Counted from the first letter of the stretch, positions 1 through 8,553 are shown. The stretch: 64,000 nucleotides of DNA from Leptonema illini DSM 21528 (GCF_000243335.1 NZ_JH597773.1:3342156-3406155); one strand, 5' to 3'. Translations and numbers: made by a program. The notes: generated by a model from the letters alone, not told the origin.

Positions 1-1197
1 GGCCGTAAGAATCTCGCCCGCCTTGCGCTGTCTCGGACGAAACTCGCCCGTTAATGCCGATTCGTCGGTTTCGGCCGATTCGCTGAGAAGACGTCCGTCG
101 ACGGGCAGCGCCTCGCCGTTACGCACAACAAAACGATCCCCTATTTTTACGTCTTCAAGCGGAGCGATTCTCACCTGCGACTCCTCGTCGAGGTCGTCGA
201 TATCGACGCCGGCGTTCAGAAGGCGTGCGAAATCTGGAATATGACTGATGAGGTTATGCGTATAATACCAGGTCTTCAAGCGGATGCGGCTTTCCAGAAA
301 GCGTCCGATTAAAATGGCGAAGACGACGAAGCAAACGGCGTCGAAAAAGACTTCTCCCTTGCCGGTTAACGTCACATAGACGCTGTAAAAATAGGCAAGC
401 GAAAGCCCCGACGCCGTCAGTATATCCATGCCGAGCACACGGTTGCGAATCGACGCCCAGGCGGCCTTGAAGAATTCAGAGGCGGAATAGAGATAAACGG
501 GTGTGGCCATCAGCCAGGCGACGAAATGAAAGAACTGCTTCGTCAGCTCGTCCATGAAACTGAACATGCCCGCATACAGCGAAAAGCTGATCAGCATGAT
601 GTTGCCGGTGAAGAATCCGGCGACGGCCATTTTTTTAAGAAGGCTGACCGAGGCCTTTTTCAGCTCGACGTTTTCCTTCTCCTGAACGGGTAGAAGTCGG
701 TATCCGACCTTTGAAACGGCCCGCGCAAGTCGCGCCAGATCCGTCTTCTCGGGATTCCACTTCAGATGAACGCGACTTGTTACCAGCTGCACTTCGGCCG
801 AGATCACTCCGTCGATATTCCGTAATATCTTCTCGTTCAGCCATACGCAGGAGGCGCAGTGGATTCCGCGAATCAGGAAGGTTCCTTCAAGAAAGCTCTG
901 CTCTCCGTCCTGTCCCTTCGATGCGATGCGATCTTCGAGCGCTCGATAAAGGGCCTCTTCGGGCATCTGCTTCTCGTCGGGCCGTGAGGCAAAGTCCGTG
1001 CGCGATTGATAATAGCTGCCGAGGCCTTCCTGTTGAATCAAGAGATAGGCGTTCTTGCAACCATTACAGCAGAAATGCAGCTCTTCAGCGGCGCTCTGCA
1101 AGCGAAAGGAATCGGTTTCAACGGGCAGGCCGCAGTGATAGCAGCCGTCTATCTTCCGGGACGAGTTGCCCGCAGTCTCACGAATCGGAGAGGTCAT
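1..1197 (-). CDS. ccoI: Cu-translocating P-type ATPase CcoI/FixI (partial, runs off left edge)
   Basis: N-terminal 399 residues of a heavy-metal P1B-type ATPase that supplies copper for cbb3 oxidase assembly at the inner membrane. I translated it directly from the minus strand. Cysteines lie at C19/C22 and C43/C44/C47 (an extra N-terminal metal site seen in FixI-type pumps), followed by a heavy-metal-associated domain with GIHCASC at about 111-117, then hydrophobic segments at about 165-275 and the actuator motif TGE at about 385. The P-domain (DKTGT) and ATP-binding domain lie outside the window. ATG at 1197; a weak AAGGA sits about 10 nt upstream. It is the last gene of the leftward cco locus but is separated from ccoS by a terminator-like hairpin and a small ORF, so it may be transcribed partly on its own. 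Confidence 0.9.
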   Translation of the reverse strand, partial: MTSPIRETAGNSSRKIDGCYHCGLPVETDSFRLQSAAEELHFCCNGCKNAYLLIQQEGLGSYYQSRTDFASRPDEKQMPEEALYRALEDRIASKGQDGEQSFLEGTFLIRGIHCASCVWLNEKILRNIDGVISAEVQLVTSRVHLKWNPEKTDLARLARAVSKVGYRLLPVQEKENVELKKASVSLLKKMAVAGFFTGNIMLISFSLYAGMFSFMDELTKQFFHFVAWLMATPVYLYSASEFFKAAWASIRNRVLGMDILTASGLSLAYFYSVYVTLTGKGEVFFDAVCFVVFAILIGRFLESRIRLKTWYYTHNLISHIPDFARLLNAGVDIDDLDEESQVRIAPLEDVKIGDRFVVRNGEALPVDGRLLSESAETDESALTGEFRPRQRKAGEILTA

Positions 1198-1248
1198 GAC
1201 TGTCAGATCCTTGCATGAATGCGCCCGGCAAAGTGAAAAAGCATAATA

Positions 1249-1455
1249 TCATCGAATCACGAGCCTTACGTATGCGGTCATAGCGGCGATAAACGCAGCT
1301 GAAAGAAGAACGAGCAACAGCACAAGGCGAGCACGCAACCATCGCCTCTGCCATAGCTGCCGCCTCTCTGCCTGACGACGCTCTCGTTCGAGTCGGCCGC
1401 CTCTAACGACTCGCAACGCAGGAATGCCTGACTTCTGTGAACTGCTGACGCTCAT
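1249..1455 (-). CDS. small basic single-pass membrane protein, unknown
   Basis: 68 residues with an Arg-rich N-terminal half (RGGRLERERRQAERR) and one hydrophobic segment near the C-terminus (about 44-64). No family recognised. It sits between ccoS and ccoI, where a small membrane assembly factor would fit, but that is only position-based inference. No clear Shine-Dalgarno; the ORF is open 15 nt further upstream to a TTG codon. It begins just past the hairpin that ends ccoS. It could be a chance ORF. Confidence 0.4.
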   Translation of the reverse strand: MSVSSSQKSGIPALRVVRGGRLERERRQAERRQLWQRRWLRARLVLLLVLLSAAFIAAMTAYVRLVIR

Positions 1456-1468
1456 ACCGTTCACAGAC

Positions 1469-1497
1469 AAAAAAGGCAGAGCGTTAAGCTCTGCCTT
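1469..1497 (-). terminator. rho-independent terminator overlapping ccoS stop
   Basis: On the minus strand an 8-bp stem GGCAGAGC/GCTCTGCC with a 5-nt loop is followed by six T. The ccoS stop codon (1484-1486) lies in the loop, so ccoS translation reaches into the hairpin. It probably ends or attenuates the ccoNOQPGHS transcript before ccoI. Confidence 0.8.
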
Positions 1498-1678
1498 CCT
1501 TTTTGGCGGATTTCTTTTTTATCGAAGTATCGACATCGTCTTCTTCATCAAGAACCATACGATGCCCTGGCATCTCGGGATCGTTATAATCTCCGTTCTT
1601 AACGCTCCAGAAAAAGAAAACCAGGAATCCCAGAGCGATGATCACGGCAATGGGAAGCATGATGAGAAGGCCCGGCAT
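1484..1678 (-). CDS. ccoS: cbb3 oxidase assembly protein CcoS
   Basis: 64 residues: one N-terminal membrane span (about 3-25) with a short acidic then basic cytoplasmic tail, the typical size and layout of CcoS/FixS, which is needed for cofactor insertion into cbb3 oxidase. It follows ccoH with only 1 nt between the genes. The last codons run into a terminator hairpin. Identification rests on size, topology and operon position more than on conserved residues. Confidence 0.75.
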   Translation of the reverse strand: MPGLLIMLPIAVIIALGFLVFFFWSVKNGDYNDPEMPGHRMVLDEEDDVDTSIKKKSAKKEGRA

Positions 1679-1679
1679 A

Positions 1680-2201
1680 TTACTGCACCGTCAGCTTTTT
1701 CGAGATATGGATGGCCGAATCGGCGTCGGGGCGAACCTCTACCGAAACCTCAACCACGCCTTTCAGCGAAACGTCGACCTTCTTGCTCATCTGCATCGTG
1801 TTGCCCGATCGCACAAAATCCGATGCCGGGAATTGAAGTTGCTTACGTCCCTCAACCGACGCCGGATGCGAAATCGTTACCAGCACGGCGTCACGGTCTG
1901 CCGGACCGAACTCGCCCGCCGGCTTCGACGGATCTTTCTCAAGCACGACATTCAGCGTATTCTCTCCCGCTTGAATCGATTCTGCATCGAAAAGATTGAT
2001 CTTCGCCGTCCAGCCGCGCGCTCTCGCTCGATCGAACTCGTCGTTGCGCTTCTGATAATCCAGTCCCTTCTCATGATAGGCCGGATCGGTCGGCGGCTCA
2101 TAGCTTTTCACCGCCGTCCGCACCGTGTAGAAGATGGCGACAAAAAAGACGGCGAAGAAAAGACCGATGACGATAAAGGCTCGTCTTAATGATGAACTCA
2201 C
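1680..2201 (-). CDS. ccoH: FixH/CcoH family cbb3 oxidase assembly protein
   Basis: 173 residues with one N-terminal membrane anchor (about 8-30), then an extracytoplasmic beta-rich domain, matching FixH (about 150-170 residues). CcoH associates with CcoN and stabilises the assembling complex. GTG start at 2201 chosen because GGAGG lies 5 nt upstream. It lies between ccoG and ccoS in the leftward operon. Confidence 0.85.
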   Translation of the reverse strand: MSSSLRRAFIVIGLFFAVFFVAIFYTVRTAVKSYEPPTDPAYHEKGLDYQKRNDEFDRARARGWTAKINLFDAESIQAGENTLNVVLEKDPSKPAGEFGPADRDAVLVTISHPASVEGRKQLQFPASDFVRSGNTMQMSKKVDVSLKGVVEVSVEVRPDADSAIHISKKLTVQ

Positions 2202-2226
2202 ATATTCCTCCAGATAATCCTGCGGC

Positions 2227-3558
2227 TCAGTACGGAAAGGTAAAGGTGCTTTTGATAACCTTCTTTACCTTCGGATCGGCCTGATCGGTCACCGTAAAGG
2301 TGATCGGCATGGCGTTCGCCACAGGACGTCCGAGCGATTCCGGATACTGAACAATATACCTGATACGTTCATAGCCGCCAGCAGAAATATGCAGGGAATC
2401 GTCAGTGCGGATAATCGTATAAGGCGATCCTTCTTCGGGATCGATTCTCACGTCGATATCGTGATGAGACAGGTTACCCACATGAATCTCGTATCCGTTC
2501 TGCCATCCCGTACCCGGAACATGAATGCTCGTAATCGCCTTATCGCGCACGGCATTAGCATAGATCGGTACACGTTTCACAAGAAGGAAGGCGAATACGC
2601 TAACAAGAATCGTCAGGATGACGCCATATACCATCGTTCTTCCGCGAAGATAGTGAATCTTCGCTTCGGGATTCGTCACCTGCTCAATCGTTCTGTAGTC
2701 GATAAGAGTCTCTTTCTTGAGCTTGCCCATCACCGTAGTGCAGGCGTCGACGCAGAGCCCGCAGGAAAGACAGCCGATCTGCAGGCCTTCCCGAATATCG
2801 ATACCCGTCGGGCAAACAAGGTTACACAGATCGCAATCGATACAGTCGCCTTTATGCTGGCCGACCTTCTGCGTTTTTTTCTCGCGTCTCGGTTCGCCGC
2901 GATTCACGTTATAGCTGACGATGGGCGAATGTCCATCCAGCATGGCCGTCTGGAATCTACCATACGGGCAGATCAGGCGGCACATATTCTCGCGAAAGTA
3001 TGCCATATTGCCCCAGGCGACTCCCACCGACATAATCATGAAAATAACCCAGGGAGCCGGAACCAGCGTGCCTTCGGTCAGGAAGTTCCCCTGAACGATA
3101 TCGCGAATAATCTCTTCGTAAGGCTTGAAGTAACCCAGAAAGACGAGAGAAAAGGCGATCGACATAACCGCCCATACAAAGTACACCCATGCCCATACGG
3201 CCTTTGATGCACCGGCCTTTCCGTGTCTGTTGCCTGTTAAGACTCTTGCTACTTTATCGTAGATCTCGGTGAAAAGCGTCTGCGGACAGGCATAGCCGCA
3301 CCAGATACGACCGAAAAGAGCCGTAACGGCAAAAAGCAGGAATCCGCCTAACAACAGAAGAACGTGCAGGAAGTATAACTCTTGAGGCCAGATTGTAAGG
3401 CCGAAGATGAAGAACTTGCGAGCAGGAATATCGAGAAGAATAAGAGGAATGCCACCGATTCGAATGAAGGGCGTGATCAGGAAGATGGCGAAGAGAATAA
3501 CGTTTATCTTGTTTTTAATGGCCCGGTATTTTCCGGTTACCGGCCTCGAAATAACCAT
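2227..3558 (-). CDS. ccoG: cbb3 oxidase accessory protein CcoG (polyferredoxin-like)
   Basis: 443 residues. Several N-terminal membrane spans with CGYACPQTLF, then a dicluster ferredoxin segment (CIDCDLCNLVCPTGIDI ... IGCLSCGLCVDAC) for two 4Fe-4S clusters, another span, and a C-terminal Ig-like FixG domain. CcoG has been implicated in reducing Cu(II) for delivery to the oxidase. The ORF is open to 3621, but the ATG at 3558 has a perfect AAAGGAGG 6 nt upstream and starts MVISRP, so I chose it. Confidence 0.93.
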   Translation of the reverse strand: MVISRPVTGKYRAIKNKINVILFAIFLITPFIRIGGIPLILLDIPARKFFIFGLTIWPQELYFLHVLLLLGGFLLFAVTALFGRIWCGYACPQTLFTEIYDKVARVLTGNRHGKAGASKAVWAWVYFVWAVMSIAFSLVFLGYFKPYEEIIRDIVQGNFLTEGTLVPAPWVIFMIMSVGVAWGNMAYFRENMCRLICPYGRFQTAMLDGHSPIVSYNVNRGEPRREKKTQKVGQHKGDCIDCDLCNLVCPTGIDIREGLQIGCLSCGLCVDACTTVMGKLKKETLIDYRTIEQVTNPEAKIHYLRGRTMVYGVILTILVSVFAFLLVKRVPIYANAVRDKAITSIHVPGTGWQNGYEIHVGNLSHHDIDVRIDPEEGSPYTIIRTDDSLHISAGGYERIRYIVQYPESLGRPVANAMPITFTVTDQADPKVKKVIKSTFTFPY

Positions 3559-3598
3559 GGAAGGCCTCCTTTTGCGAAATAACAGGTGAGAATCGCTC

Positions 3599-3691
3599 TT
3601 AGCGGATGCGACCTCTGGCAAAACACCGCCGGCTCCGCAATAGAACCGGCAGCTTCAGCACCAGTTTAATGATCGCCATATAGCGATACAT
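3599..3691 (-). CDS. possible 30-residue ORF between ccoP and ccoG
   Basis: A short ORF starting MYRYMAIIKLVLK and ending in an Arg-rich tail lies in the ccoP-ccoG gap. It overlaps the discarded 5' extension of ccoG. There is no convincing ribosome binding site, and it may be chance. It is listed because nothing else explains this gap inside an otherwise tight operon. Confidence 0.15.
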   Translation of the reverse strand: MYRYMAIIKLVLKLPVLLRSRRCFARGRIR

Positions 3692-3739
3692 CACTTTCGG
3701 TTCAGCCTGCTTGTTTGCAGACAGGACCGGGTTTCATTC

Positions 3740-4285
3740 TCAGTTCGCCTTCAGTGAGGTGTTCTTGCTGGCGATGAACGCCAGAATTTCAAGAACTCCT
3801 TTCGCCCCAACGCTCTGTTTGTGCGCGGGCATTGGGCCTTTCGGCGGGTTCAGCATGAGCTTATCGGCTTCGACACCATTCATGACCACGTCATAAATGG
3901 CCTGATCCGTATCGCCGTGCAGCCATGTCGTATCGACAAGACTCGGTCCGACAAGACCGGTCAGGTCGTTTTTATGGCACATCGCACAGCGCGCCTGAAA
4001 GCTTTTCTCGCCGGAAGCGATCGCCGCAGCGTCGCCACGGAATGGATTCGATCCATCGGCGTTCAGGCCGGCGCTCTGCTGAGGATGTTTCTGCTCGTGC
4101 AGAGCAACCTCTTCGGCGTATTGCTTTTCCTGGCTCCAATCAAGCATACCATGCATGATGATGGCAAAGCCGATGGAAAAGATGACTGCGCCAATGCCCA
4201 GCCAGCTCCACCATGCAGGCAGCCAGCCCCGATCGTCATCGGGAATTCCCTCGTCGAGGTATTCGTTCAGATCCTTATCAGACAT
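3740..4285 (-). CDS. ccoP: cbb3 oxidase subunit CcoP, single-haem form
   Basis: 181 residues. It begins with a short N-terminal segment and one membrane span (about 25-47), then a single periplasmic cytochrome c domain with the haem motif CAMCH (about 100-104) and a distal Met in GPMPAHK. Classical CcoP is about 290-300 residues with two CxxCH motifs; only one is present here, so the protein carries one c-type haem. It relays electrons from soluble cytochrome c toward CcoO/CcoN. It follows ccoQ by 11 nt and precedes ccoG. Confidence 0.9.
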   Translation of the reverse strand: MSDKDLNEYLDEGIPDDDRGWLPAWWSWLGIGAVIFSIGFAIIMHGMLDWSQEKQYAEEVALHEQKHPQQSAGLNADGSNPFRGDAAAIASGEKSFQARCAMCHKNDLTGLVGPSLVDTTWLHGDTDQAIYDVVMNGVEADKLMLNPPKGPMPAHKQSVGAKGVLEILAFIASKNTSLKAN

Positions 4286-4296
4286 AAGTTCCTCCG

Positions 4297-4491
4297 TTAT
4301 TTCGATTCTTCCTTCTGCCGGAATTTCTCGGACAGACCGGGATCGACGTCGTCGTCAAGCATGCTGAACCTGGCCTCTTCCATATCCTTCTTTTTTGAAG
4401 GGCGGTAAACATACCATCCGATGAAAAGCAGCACCATACCCAGAAGAGGAAGGCGAAGCCCTTTGTAGATTCCTATCAATTCTTGATCCAT
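4297..4491 (-). CDS. ccoQ: cbb3 oxidase small subunit CcoQ-like
   Basis: 64 residues with one membrane span (about 11-29) and a charged cytoplasmic tail. Its size, topology and place between ccoO and ccoP match CcoQ, a small subunit that stabilises the cbb3 complex. CcoQ sequences are poorly conserved, so the call rests on context. Confidence 0.75.
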   Translation of the reverse strand: MDQELIGIYKGLRLPLLGMVLLFIGWYVYRPSKKKDMEEARFSMLDDDVDPGLSEKFRQKEESK

Positions 4492-4563
4492 AACAATCGT
4501 CTCTCCCTGACTGAAGATCCGGAGCGGCGTTAACCACTCCGGACACAGGAGTCATGCAGAAGG

Positions 4564-5226
4564 TTATTTTTTCTGGTCGCGTCCCAGCTTCAGCAGATAC
4601 GCCACCAGAGCGTCGCCCTTGGTCATGCCCTTCACGCGTGCCGGGGCGCTCTCGATCTCTTCGTCGGAGTAAGGAACGCCGATCATCTTCAGGGCCTTCA
4701 TGTTGGCCTGAATCTGATCTGCATCGACCATCTCTTCGAAAAGGTGAGCGTAGGACGGCATGATCGAACCCGGGCTCATCAGCTGAGGATTCTTCAGGTG
4801 ATCAGCCTGCCATGTGGCGTTGTTGTTCAACGAGGCCTCATGCCAGAGGTCCGGGCCCGTACGCTTCGATCCCCAGAGGAACGGATGCTCATATACGTAT
4901 TCGCCCGCTTTCGAGTAGGGTTCCGGTCCGTATTCACGGTTGCGGTCCCAGCGGTCCGTTTCCCATTTAAAAGGACGGATCATCTGCGTATGGCAGTAGA
5001 AGCATCCTTCCTGCTGATAGGCGTCACGGCCGGCAAGCTCGACGGCGCTGTACGGCGTCACGTCTTTCGGAGTGTTCACCTCTCCCATAAGGAAGAAAGG
5101 AGGCAGCTCCACAAGACCGCCGATCAGAATGGCGATCGTCGTCCATACGGTGAATTGAAGACCTTTGTCTTCGAGTTTGTGCGAGAGTTTCTCGTACCAG
5201 GTCAGGTTTTCGTTAGAATGTGCCAT
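4564..5226 (-). CDS. ccoO: cbb3 oxidase mono-haem subunit CcoO
   Basis: 220 residues with an N-terminal membrane span (about 26-45) and a cytochrome c domain with the haem motif CFYCHTQM. It passes electrons from CcoP to the CcoN active site. ATG at 5226 (MAHSNENL) chosen because AGGAGG lies upstream; an in-frame codon at 5250 overlaps the ccoN stop and is less likely. Distal Met in the PGSIMPSYAH region. Tightly linked to ccoN. Confidence 0.93.
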   Translation of the reverse strand: MAHSNENLTWYEKLSHKLEDKGLQFTVWTTIAILIGGLVELPPFFLMGEVNTPKDVTPYSAVELAGRDAYQQEGCFYCHTQMIRPFKWETDRWDRNREYGPEPYSKAGEYVYEHPFLWGSKRTGPDLWHEASLNNNATWQADHLKNPQLMSPGSIMPSYAHLFEEMVDADQIQANMKALKMIGVPYSDEEIESAPARVKGMTKGDALVAYLLKLGRDQKK

Positions 5227-5246
5227 AGATCGCTCTTCCTCCTGAA

Positions 5247-6677
5247 TCAAGCGGCTTCTGCGCCTTCACGCAGATCCACGGGTACGAAGCCTTCGCCGGC
5301 GTTCCTGATCGTCATGATGAGGTTATACACCATCACGAAGAAACCGGTAAGGAAGGACAGACCGCCGATGGCGCGGATCAGTCGATACGGAGCAAGCTGC
5401 TGCACGATTTCGATCCAGTCGGGATACATCAGACCGCCTGTAGCCGGATCGATGGCTCTCCACATAAGACCTTCGGCAACGCCCGATACCCACATCGAAA
5501 CGACATACAGAAGAATGCCGATCGTAGCCGTCCAGAAATGCACCTCGGCCAGCTTCTCACTGTACAGTTTGGCGTTCCACAGACGCGGAACCAGATAGTA
5601 CAGAGCGGCGAAACAGATACCGCCAACCCAGCCAAGAGCACCGCCGTGAACGTGTCCGATCGTCCAGTCGGTGTTATGCGAGATGACGTTGACCGAACGG
5701 ATGGACATCATCGGTCCTTCGAACGTCGACATACCGTAGAAGGTGATGCCTACGAGGATGAACTTCAGAGTGGCGTCCGTGCGGAGCTTTTCTTTCGACT
5801 GAGTCAGCGTGAGGAAGCCGTTCAGCATACCGCCCCAGGAGGGAGCGATCAGCATGATCGAGAACAGCATACCGAGCGACTGGGCCCAGTTCGGAATCGG
5901 AGAATAGAGCAGGTGGTGAGGACCGGCCCAGATGTAGATGAAAATCAACGACCAGAAGTGAATGATCGAGATTCGGTGGCTGAAAATCGGCAGCTTCGTA
6001 TGCTTCGGCAGATAGTAGTACATCATACCGAGAATCGGAGTTGTGAGGAAGAAAGCCACGGCGTTATGCCCATACCACCACTGAATGCTCGCATCCGTCG
6101 CTCCGGAATAAACGGAGTAGGACTTGAACAGACCGGAAGGAATGGAGATGTTGTTAACGACGTACAGCACTGTGATGGTGACAATGGTTGCAATGAAGAA
6201 CCAGATCGCCACATACATGTGCTTCTCCTGACGGTTCTTGATCGTCATGAAGAAGTTCGTTGCCATCGTAAGCCACCATACGGCGACGAGAAGGTCGAGA
6301 GGCCACTCAAGTTCGGCGTATTCCTTGGACTGTGTGAAACCAGCGAGAAGCGTGAGAACCGCTCCAACGATGGTTACGATGAACATCCAGAAATGCGCAC
6401 GGGAAAGGGCCTTGGACCACATCGGCGTCTTGAGCAGACGTGGAAACGAATAGTACATCGATGCGAAGATCATACTGCCGGTAAAACCGAAGATGATTCC
6501 GTTCGTATGAACCGGTCGCAGACGTCCGAACGTGAGCCAGGGACCCAGGTTGAGCTCGGGGTAGACCATCTGGAAGGCAATGATAACGCCAATCAGAAGA
6601 GAGGCGCCTGCCCAGACCAGAGCGGAGATTACCCACCAGCGTACAATCTGGTTATCGTAATCGATCCTGTTTTGCAT
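5247..6677 (-). CDS. ccoN: cbb3 cytochrome c oxidase catalytic subunit CcoN
   Basis: 476 residues, about 12 membrane spans. Haem-copper oxidase landmarks are visible: RPVHTNGIIFGF in helix 2, WYGHNAVAFF (CuB ligand), WAGPHHLLYSP (two CuB His), and IGHVHGGALGWVGG (haem ligands). It reduces oxygen to water at high affinity and pumps protons. First gene of the leftward cco operon; ATG with AGGAG 7 nt upstream. The 5' region lies between this gene and the tRNA at 6767-6840. I saw no convincing FNR-type palindrome there. Confidence 0.95.
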   Translation of the reverse strand: MQNRIDYDNQIVRWWVISALVWAGASLLIGVIIAFQMVYPELNLGPWLTFGRLRPVHTNGIIFGFTGSMIFASMYYSFPRLLKTPMWSKALSRAHFWMFIVTIVGAVLTLLAGFTQSKEYAELEWPLDLLVAVWWLTMATNFFMTIKNRQEKHMYVAIWFFIATIVTITVLYVVNNISIPSGLFKSYSVYSGATDASIQWWYGHNAVAFFLTTPILGMMYYYLPKHTKLPIFSHRISIIHFWSLIFIYIWAGPHHLLYSPIPNWAQSLGMLFSIMLIAPSWGGMLNGFLTLTQSKEKLRTDATLKFILVGITFYGMSTFEGPMMSIRSVNVISHNTDWTIGHVHGGALGWVGGICFAALYYLVPRLWNAKLYSEKLAEVHFWTATIGILLYVVSMWVSGVAEGLMWRAIDPATGGLMYPDWIEIVQQLAPYRLIRAIGGLSFLTGFFVMVYNLIMTIRNAGEGFVPVDLREGAEAA

Positions 6678-6766
6678 GATTTGCTCCTGTCAGTTTTTAC
6701 GGAGCTCCGAAAACAAAAGGGACCGCCGGGGCGATGCCTCAGTTTACAGGAATCGGAATCTCCGTT

Positions 6767-6840
6767 TGGGCCCTCCAGGACTCGAACCTGGGACCAAGAG
6801 ATTATGAGTCTCCTGCTCTAACCGACTGAGCTAAGGGCCC
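6767..6840 (-). tRNA. tRNA with CAU anticodon, probably tRNA-Ile2 (lysidine type)
   Basis: A 74-nt cloverleaf on the minus strand. Acceptor stem GGGCCCT/AGGGCCC, D-arm TAGCTCAGTCGGTTAGAG, anticodon loop CTCATAA (anticodon CAU) and T-arm with GGTTCGAGTCC. The discriminator is A and CCA is not encoded. The D and anticodon arms (AGCAGG-GACTCATAATC) look more like tRNA-Ile2(CAU), which reads AUA after TilS modification, than elongator Met, but Met cannot be excluded by eye. Confidence 0.9.
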
Positions 6841-7345
6841 CCGAACAGGGCAGCGACGCTGCTTCAAGCCAGTTTTCGTCGCCGAGGGGCAGAAGGCAAT
6901 TCATTTCAGCCTCTGCCATCCTGTTCTTCCATAAACAATACACGTCAGCGACACTAAATCGCTTCATCGCAATATGACGATCTTTCCCGCTTTTACCGTC
7001 ATCTTTCAATCAACTTATGCCGAAAAACGGCCGGTCAATCACTATTTACAAAAACCGATATCAAAGCACGGATTTGCAAACACTGAGCCTACACCACGGA
7101 GCAAACGGCCTTTTCGCTGACAAATACTTTGATAAATTTACTAAAACAGAGATGATAACAAGAACGCTTCTCAAAACACTCCGAACATAGAATGGTTCTA
7201 AGTCCGCCAGTGCTGAACCTTTTTACAGGGTGCAACGCTCCTCCTGCCCGCAGAAAGCATGCTTGACGGTCTCTGTGGGGCCGGCATCGTACGAACCTGA
7301 ACGGACTTTGATCGTCTGTAAGAAGGAATCCACCTGGAGGAACCT
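6841..7345. other. 505-bp intergenic stretch, AT-rich, no gene seen
   Basis: Lies between the leftward tRNA and the rightward lipoprotein gene, so it must hold both promoters. AT-rich from about 6990 to 7200. Short ORFs on either strand have no family resemblance or ribosome binding site. A small hairpin-prone GCCGAAAAACGGC occurs at about 7019. No promoter is convincing enough to call. Confidence 0.5.
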
Positions 7346-7816
7346 ATGTTGCAAAGGATTATGATTGCCGGAATGGCGGCGCTGCTTGCCACGTGTGCAT
7401 CCGTCGACAGCGTGAACGGCGGCGAACAGCTTGAAGGATGGAAGCGCGAAGGAGAGATCGACGTTTATTACGTAAAAACACCTGCACGGGCAAGCGAACT
7501 TGCCATCAACAAAGGCGATCCGGCCATGATGAAAACAACATGTATGGAATCCTCGAAGCTGCAAGCCCTGGACAACATCATCCGCAAGATGGTCGGCGAA
7601 TCGTTAGAAGCGCAGTCGGGCATGCTCGACGGGCAGACGACCAATTACGCCATCACCTCGCTGCGAAACGGACAGATCAAAGGCGTTCAGCAAAAGGAAT
7701 GCGCTCCGACCGGAGAAGGCGGATCATGGCAGAACTGCGAATGCGTGCACTATGTCTCGGGCCCGAATCTCAAAAAACAGATTCAGATCGAGGTAACGAA
7801 GGCGGCGGAGCGTTAA
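7346..7816 (+). CDS. secreted or lipoprotein of unknown function
   Basis: 156 residues with a hydrophobic N-terminal signal (about 5-17) ending LLATC, a relaxed spirochaetal lipobox. The rest is soluble and ends with a Cys-containing segment (KECAPTGEGGSWQNCECVHYV). ATG chosen because GGAGG lies 5 nt upstream. Followed by a hairpin terminator shared with nth. No family recognised; probably envelope located. Confidence 0.75.
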   Translation: MLQRIMIAGMAALLATCASVDSVNGGEQLEGWKREGEIDVYYVKTPARASELAINKGDPAMMKTTCMESSKLQALDNIIRKMVGESLEAQSGMLDGQTTNYAITSLRNGQIKGVQQKECAPTGEGGSWQNCECVHYVSGPNLKKQIQIEVTKAAER

Positions 7817-7863
7817 CAGAGCGACCAAGCATCCGATCCAGCATTCATGACGAGCAAGAATGC

Positions 7864-8553
7864 TCAGTCCTGATGCAATGAAGGCCTGCCTTTCTTCGGG
7901 GCAGGCCTTTTAGTATCTACAGTTGATGACGGACATACATCTGAAAGCACACATTCGGTGCAGCGGGGTCGTCGGGCCACACAGGCGGAACGACCGAGGA
8001 AGATCAGATAAAGAGAAAGATCCATCCAGTATTTCGGCGGAACCTTTTGCATCAGATCCTTCTCCATGCGCACCGCATCCTTCGCATGACTGAGGCCGAG
8101 CAACCGGCTCAGGCGAAGCACATGCGTATCGACGACAAAGCCGCTTGAGATTCCGTATAGTTCTTGTAGAACGACGTTGGCCGTTTTACGACCCACTCCG
8201 GGCATCTTTACGAGCTCTTCGATCGTCTGCGGTACTTTGCCGCCATGCTCGTTTACGAGAGCCCTGCAGAAGCCCTGTATATTGCGAGCTTTGTTACGGT
8301 AAAAGCCCGTTGAATGGATGAGCCTCTCGACCTCGGCGACAGGTGCCTCTGCAAGCGAGCGGGGATCAGGGAAAGCCTTGAAAAGTTCGGGCGTGACGCG
8401 ATTCACCATCTCATCCGTGCATTGAGCAGAGAGGATGACGGCAACGCAAAGCTGGTAGGGTTTTTGATAGTGAAGGGGGCAGGAAACGGGGCCGAACTTG
8501 CGCTTCAGGCGCCCGTATATCTCGTCTATATAAAGAGCTTCTTTCTTGCTCAC
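7864..8553 (-). CDS. nth: endonuclease III (base-excision DNA glycosylase/AP lyase)
   Basis: 229 residues, usual length. Helix-hairpin-helix LVKMPGVGRKTANVVL at about 115-129 with the catalytic Lys at about 123, catalytic Asp in VDTHV at about 142, and a 4Fe-4S motif C-x6-C-x2-C-x5-C at 191-207. It removes oxidised pyrimidines from DNA. Its ATG overlaps the rpmB stop (ATGA), suggesting translational coupling. The C-terminus is extended and Lys/Pro-rich, and runs through the terminator hairpin. Confidence 0.96.
   Translation of the reverse strand: MSKKEALYIDEIYGRLKRKFGPVSCPLHYQKPYQLCVAVILSAQCTDEMVNRVTPELFKAFPDPRSLAEAPVAEVERLIHSTGFYRNKARNIQGFCRALVNEHGGKVPQTIEELVKMPGVGRKTANVVLQELYGISSGFVVDTHVLRLSRLLGLSHAKDAVRMEKDLMQKVPPKYWMDLSLYLIFLGRSACVARRPRCTECVLSDVCPSSTVDTKRPAPKKGRPSLHQD
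7881..7912. terminator. bidirectional hairpin between 7346 gene and nth
   Basis: A 10-bp perfect stem AAGGCCTGCC/GGCAGGCCTT with a 9-nt loop and short T/A tracts on both sides, between converging genes. The final codons of nth (minus strand) are read through the hairpin. Confidence 0.75.

Noticed and set aside
6678-6766. FNR box upstream of ccoN
   Set aside because: No TTGAT-N4-ATCAA-like palindrome found between the tRNA and ccoN.
5538-6821. Long plus-strand ORF of 427 codons across ccoN
   Set aside because: It is the antisense shadow of ccoN and runs into the tRNA; the protein is Arg/His/Asp-rich with no family resemblance.
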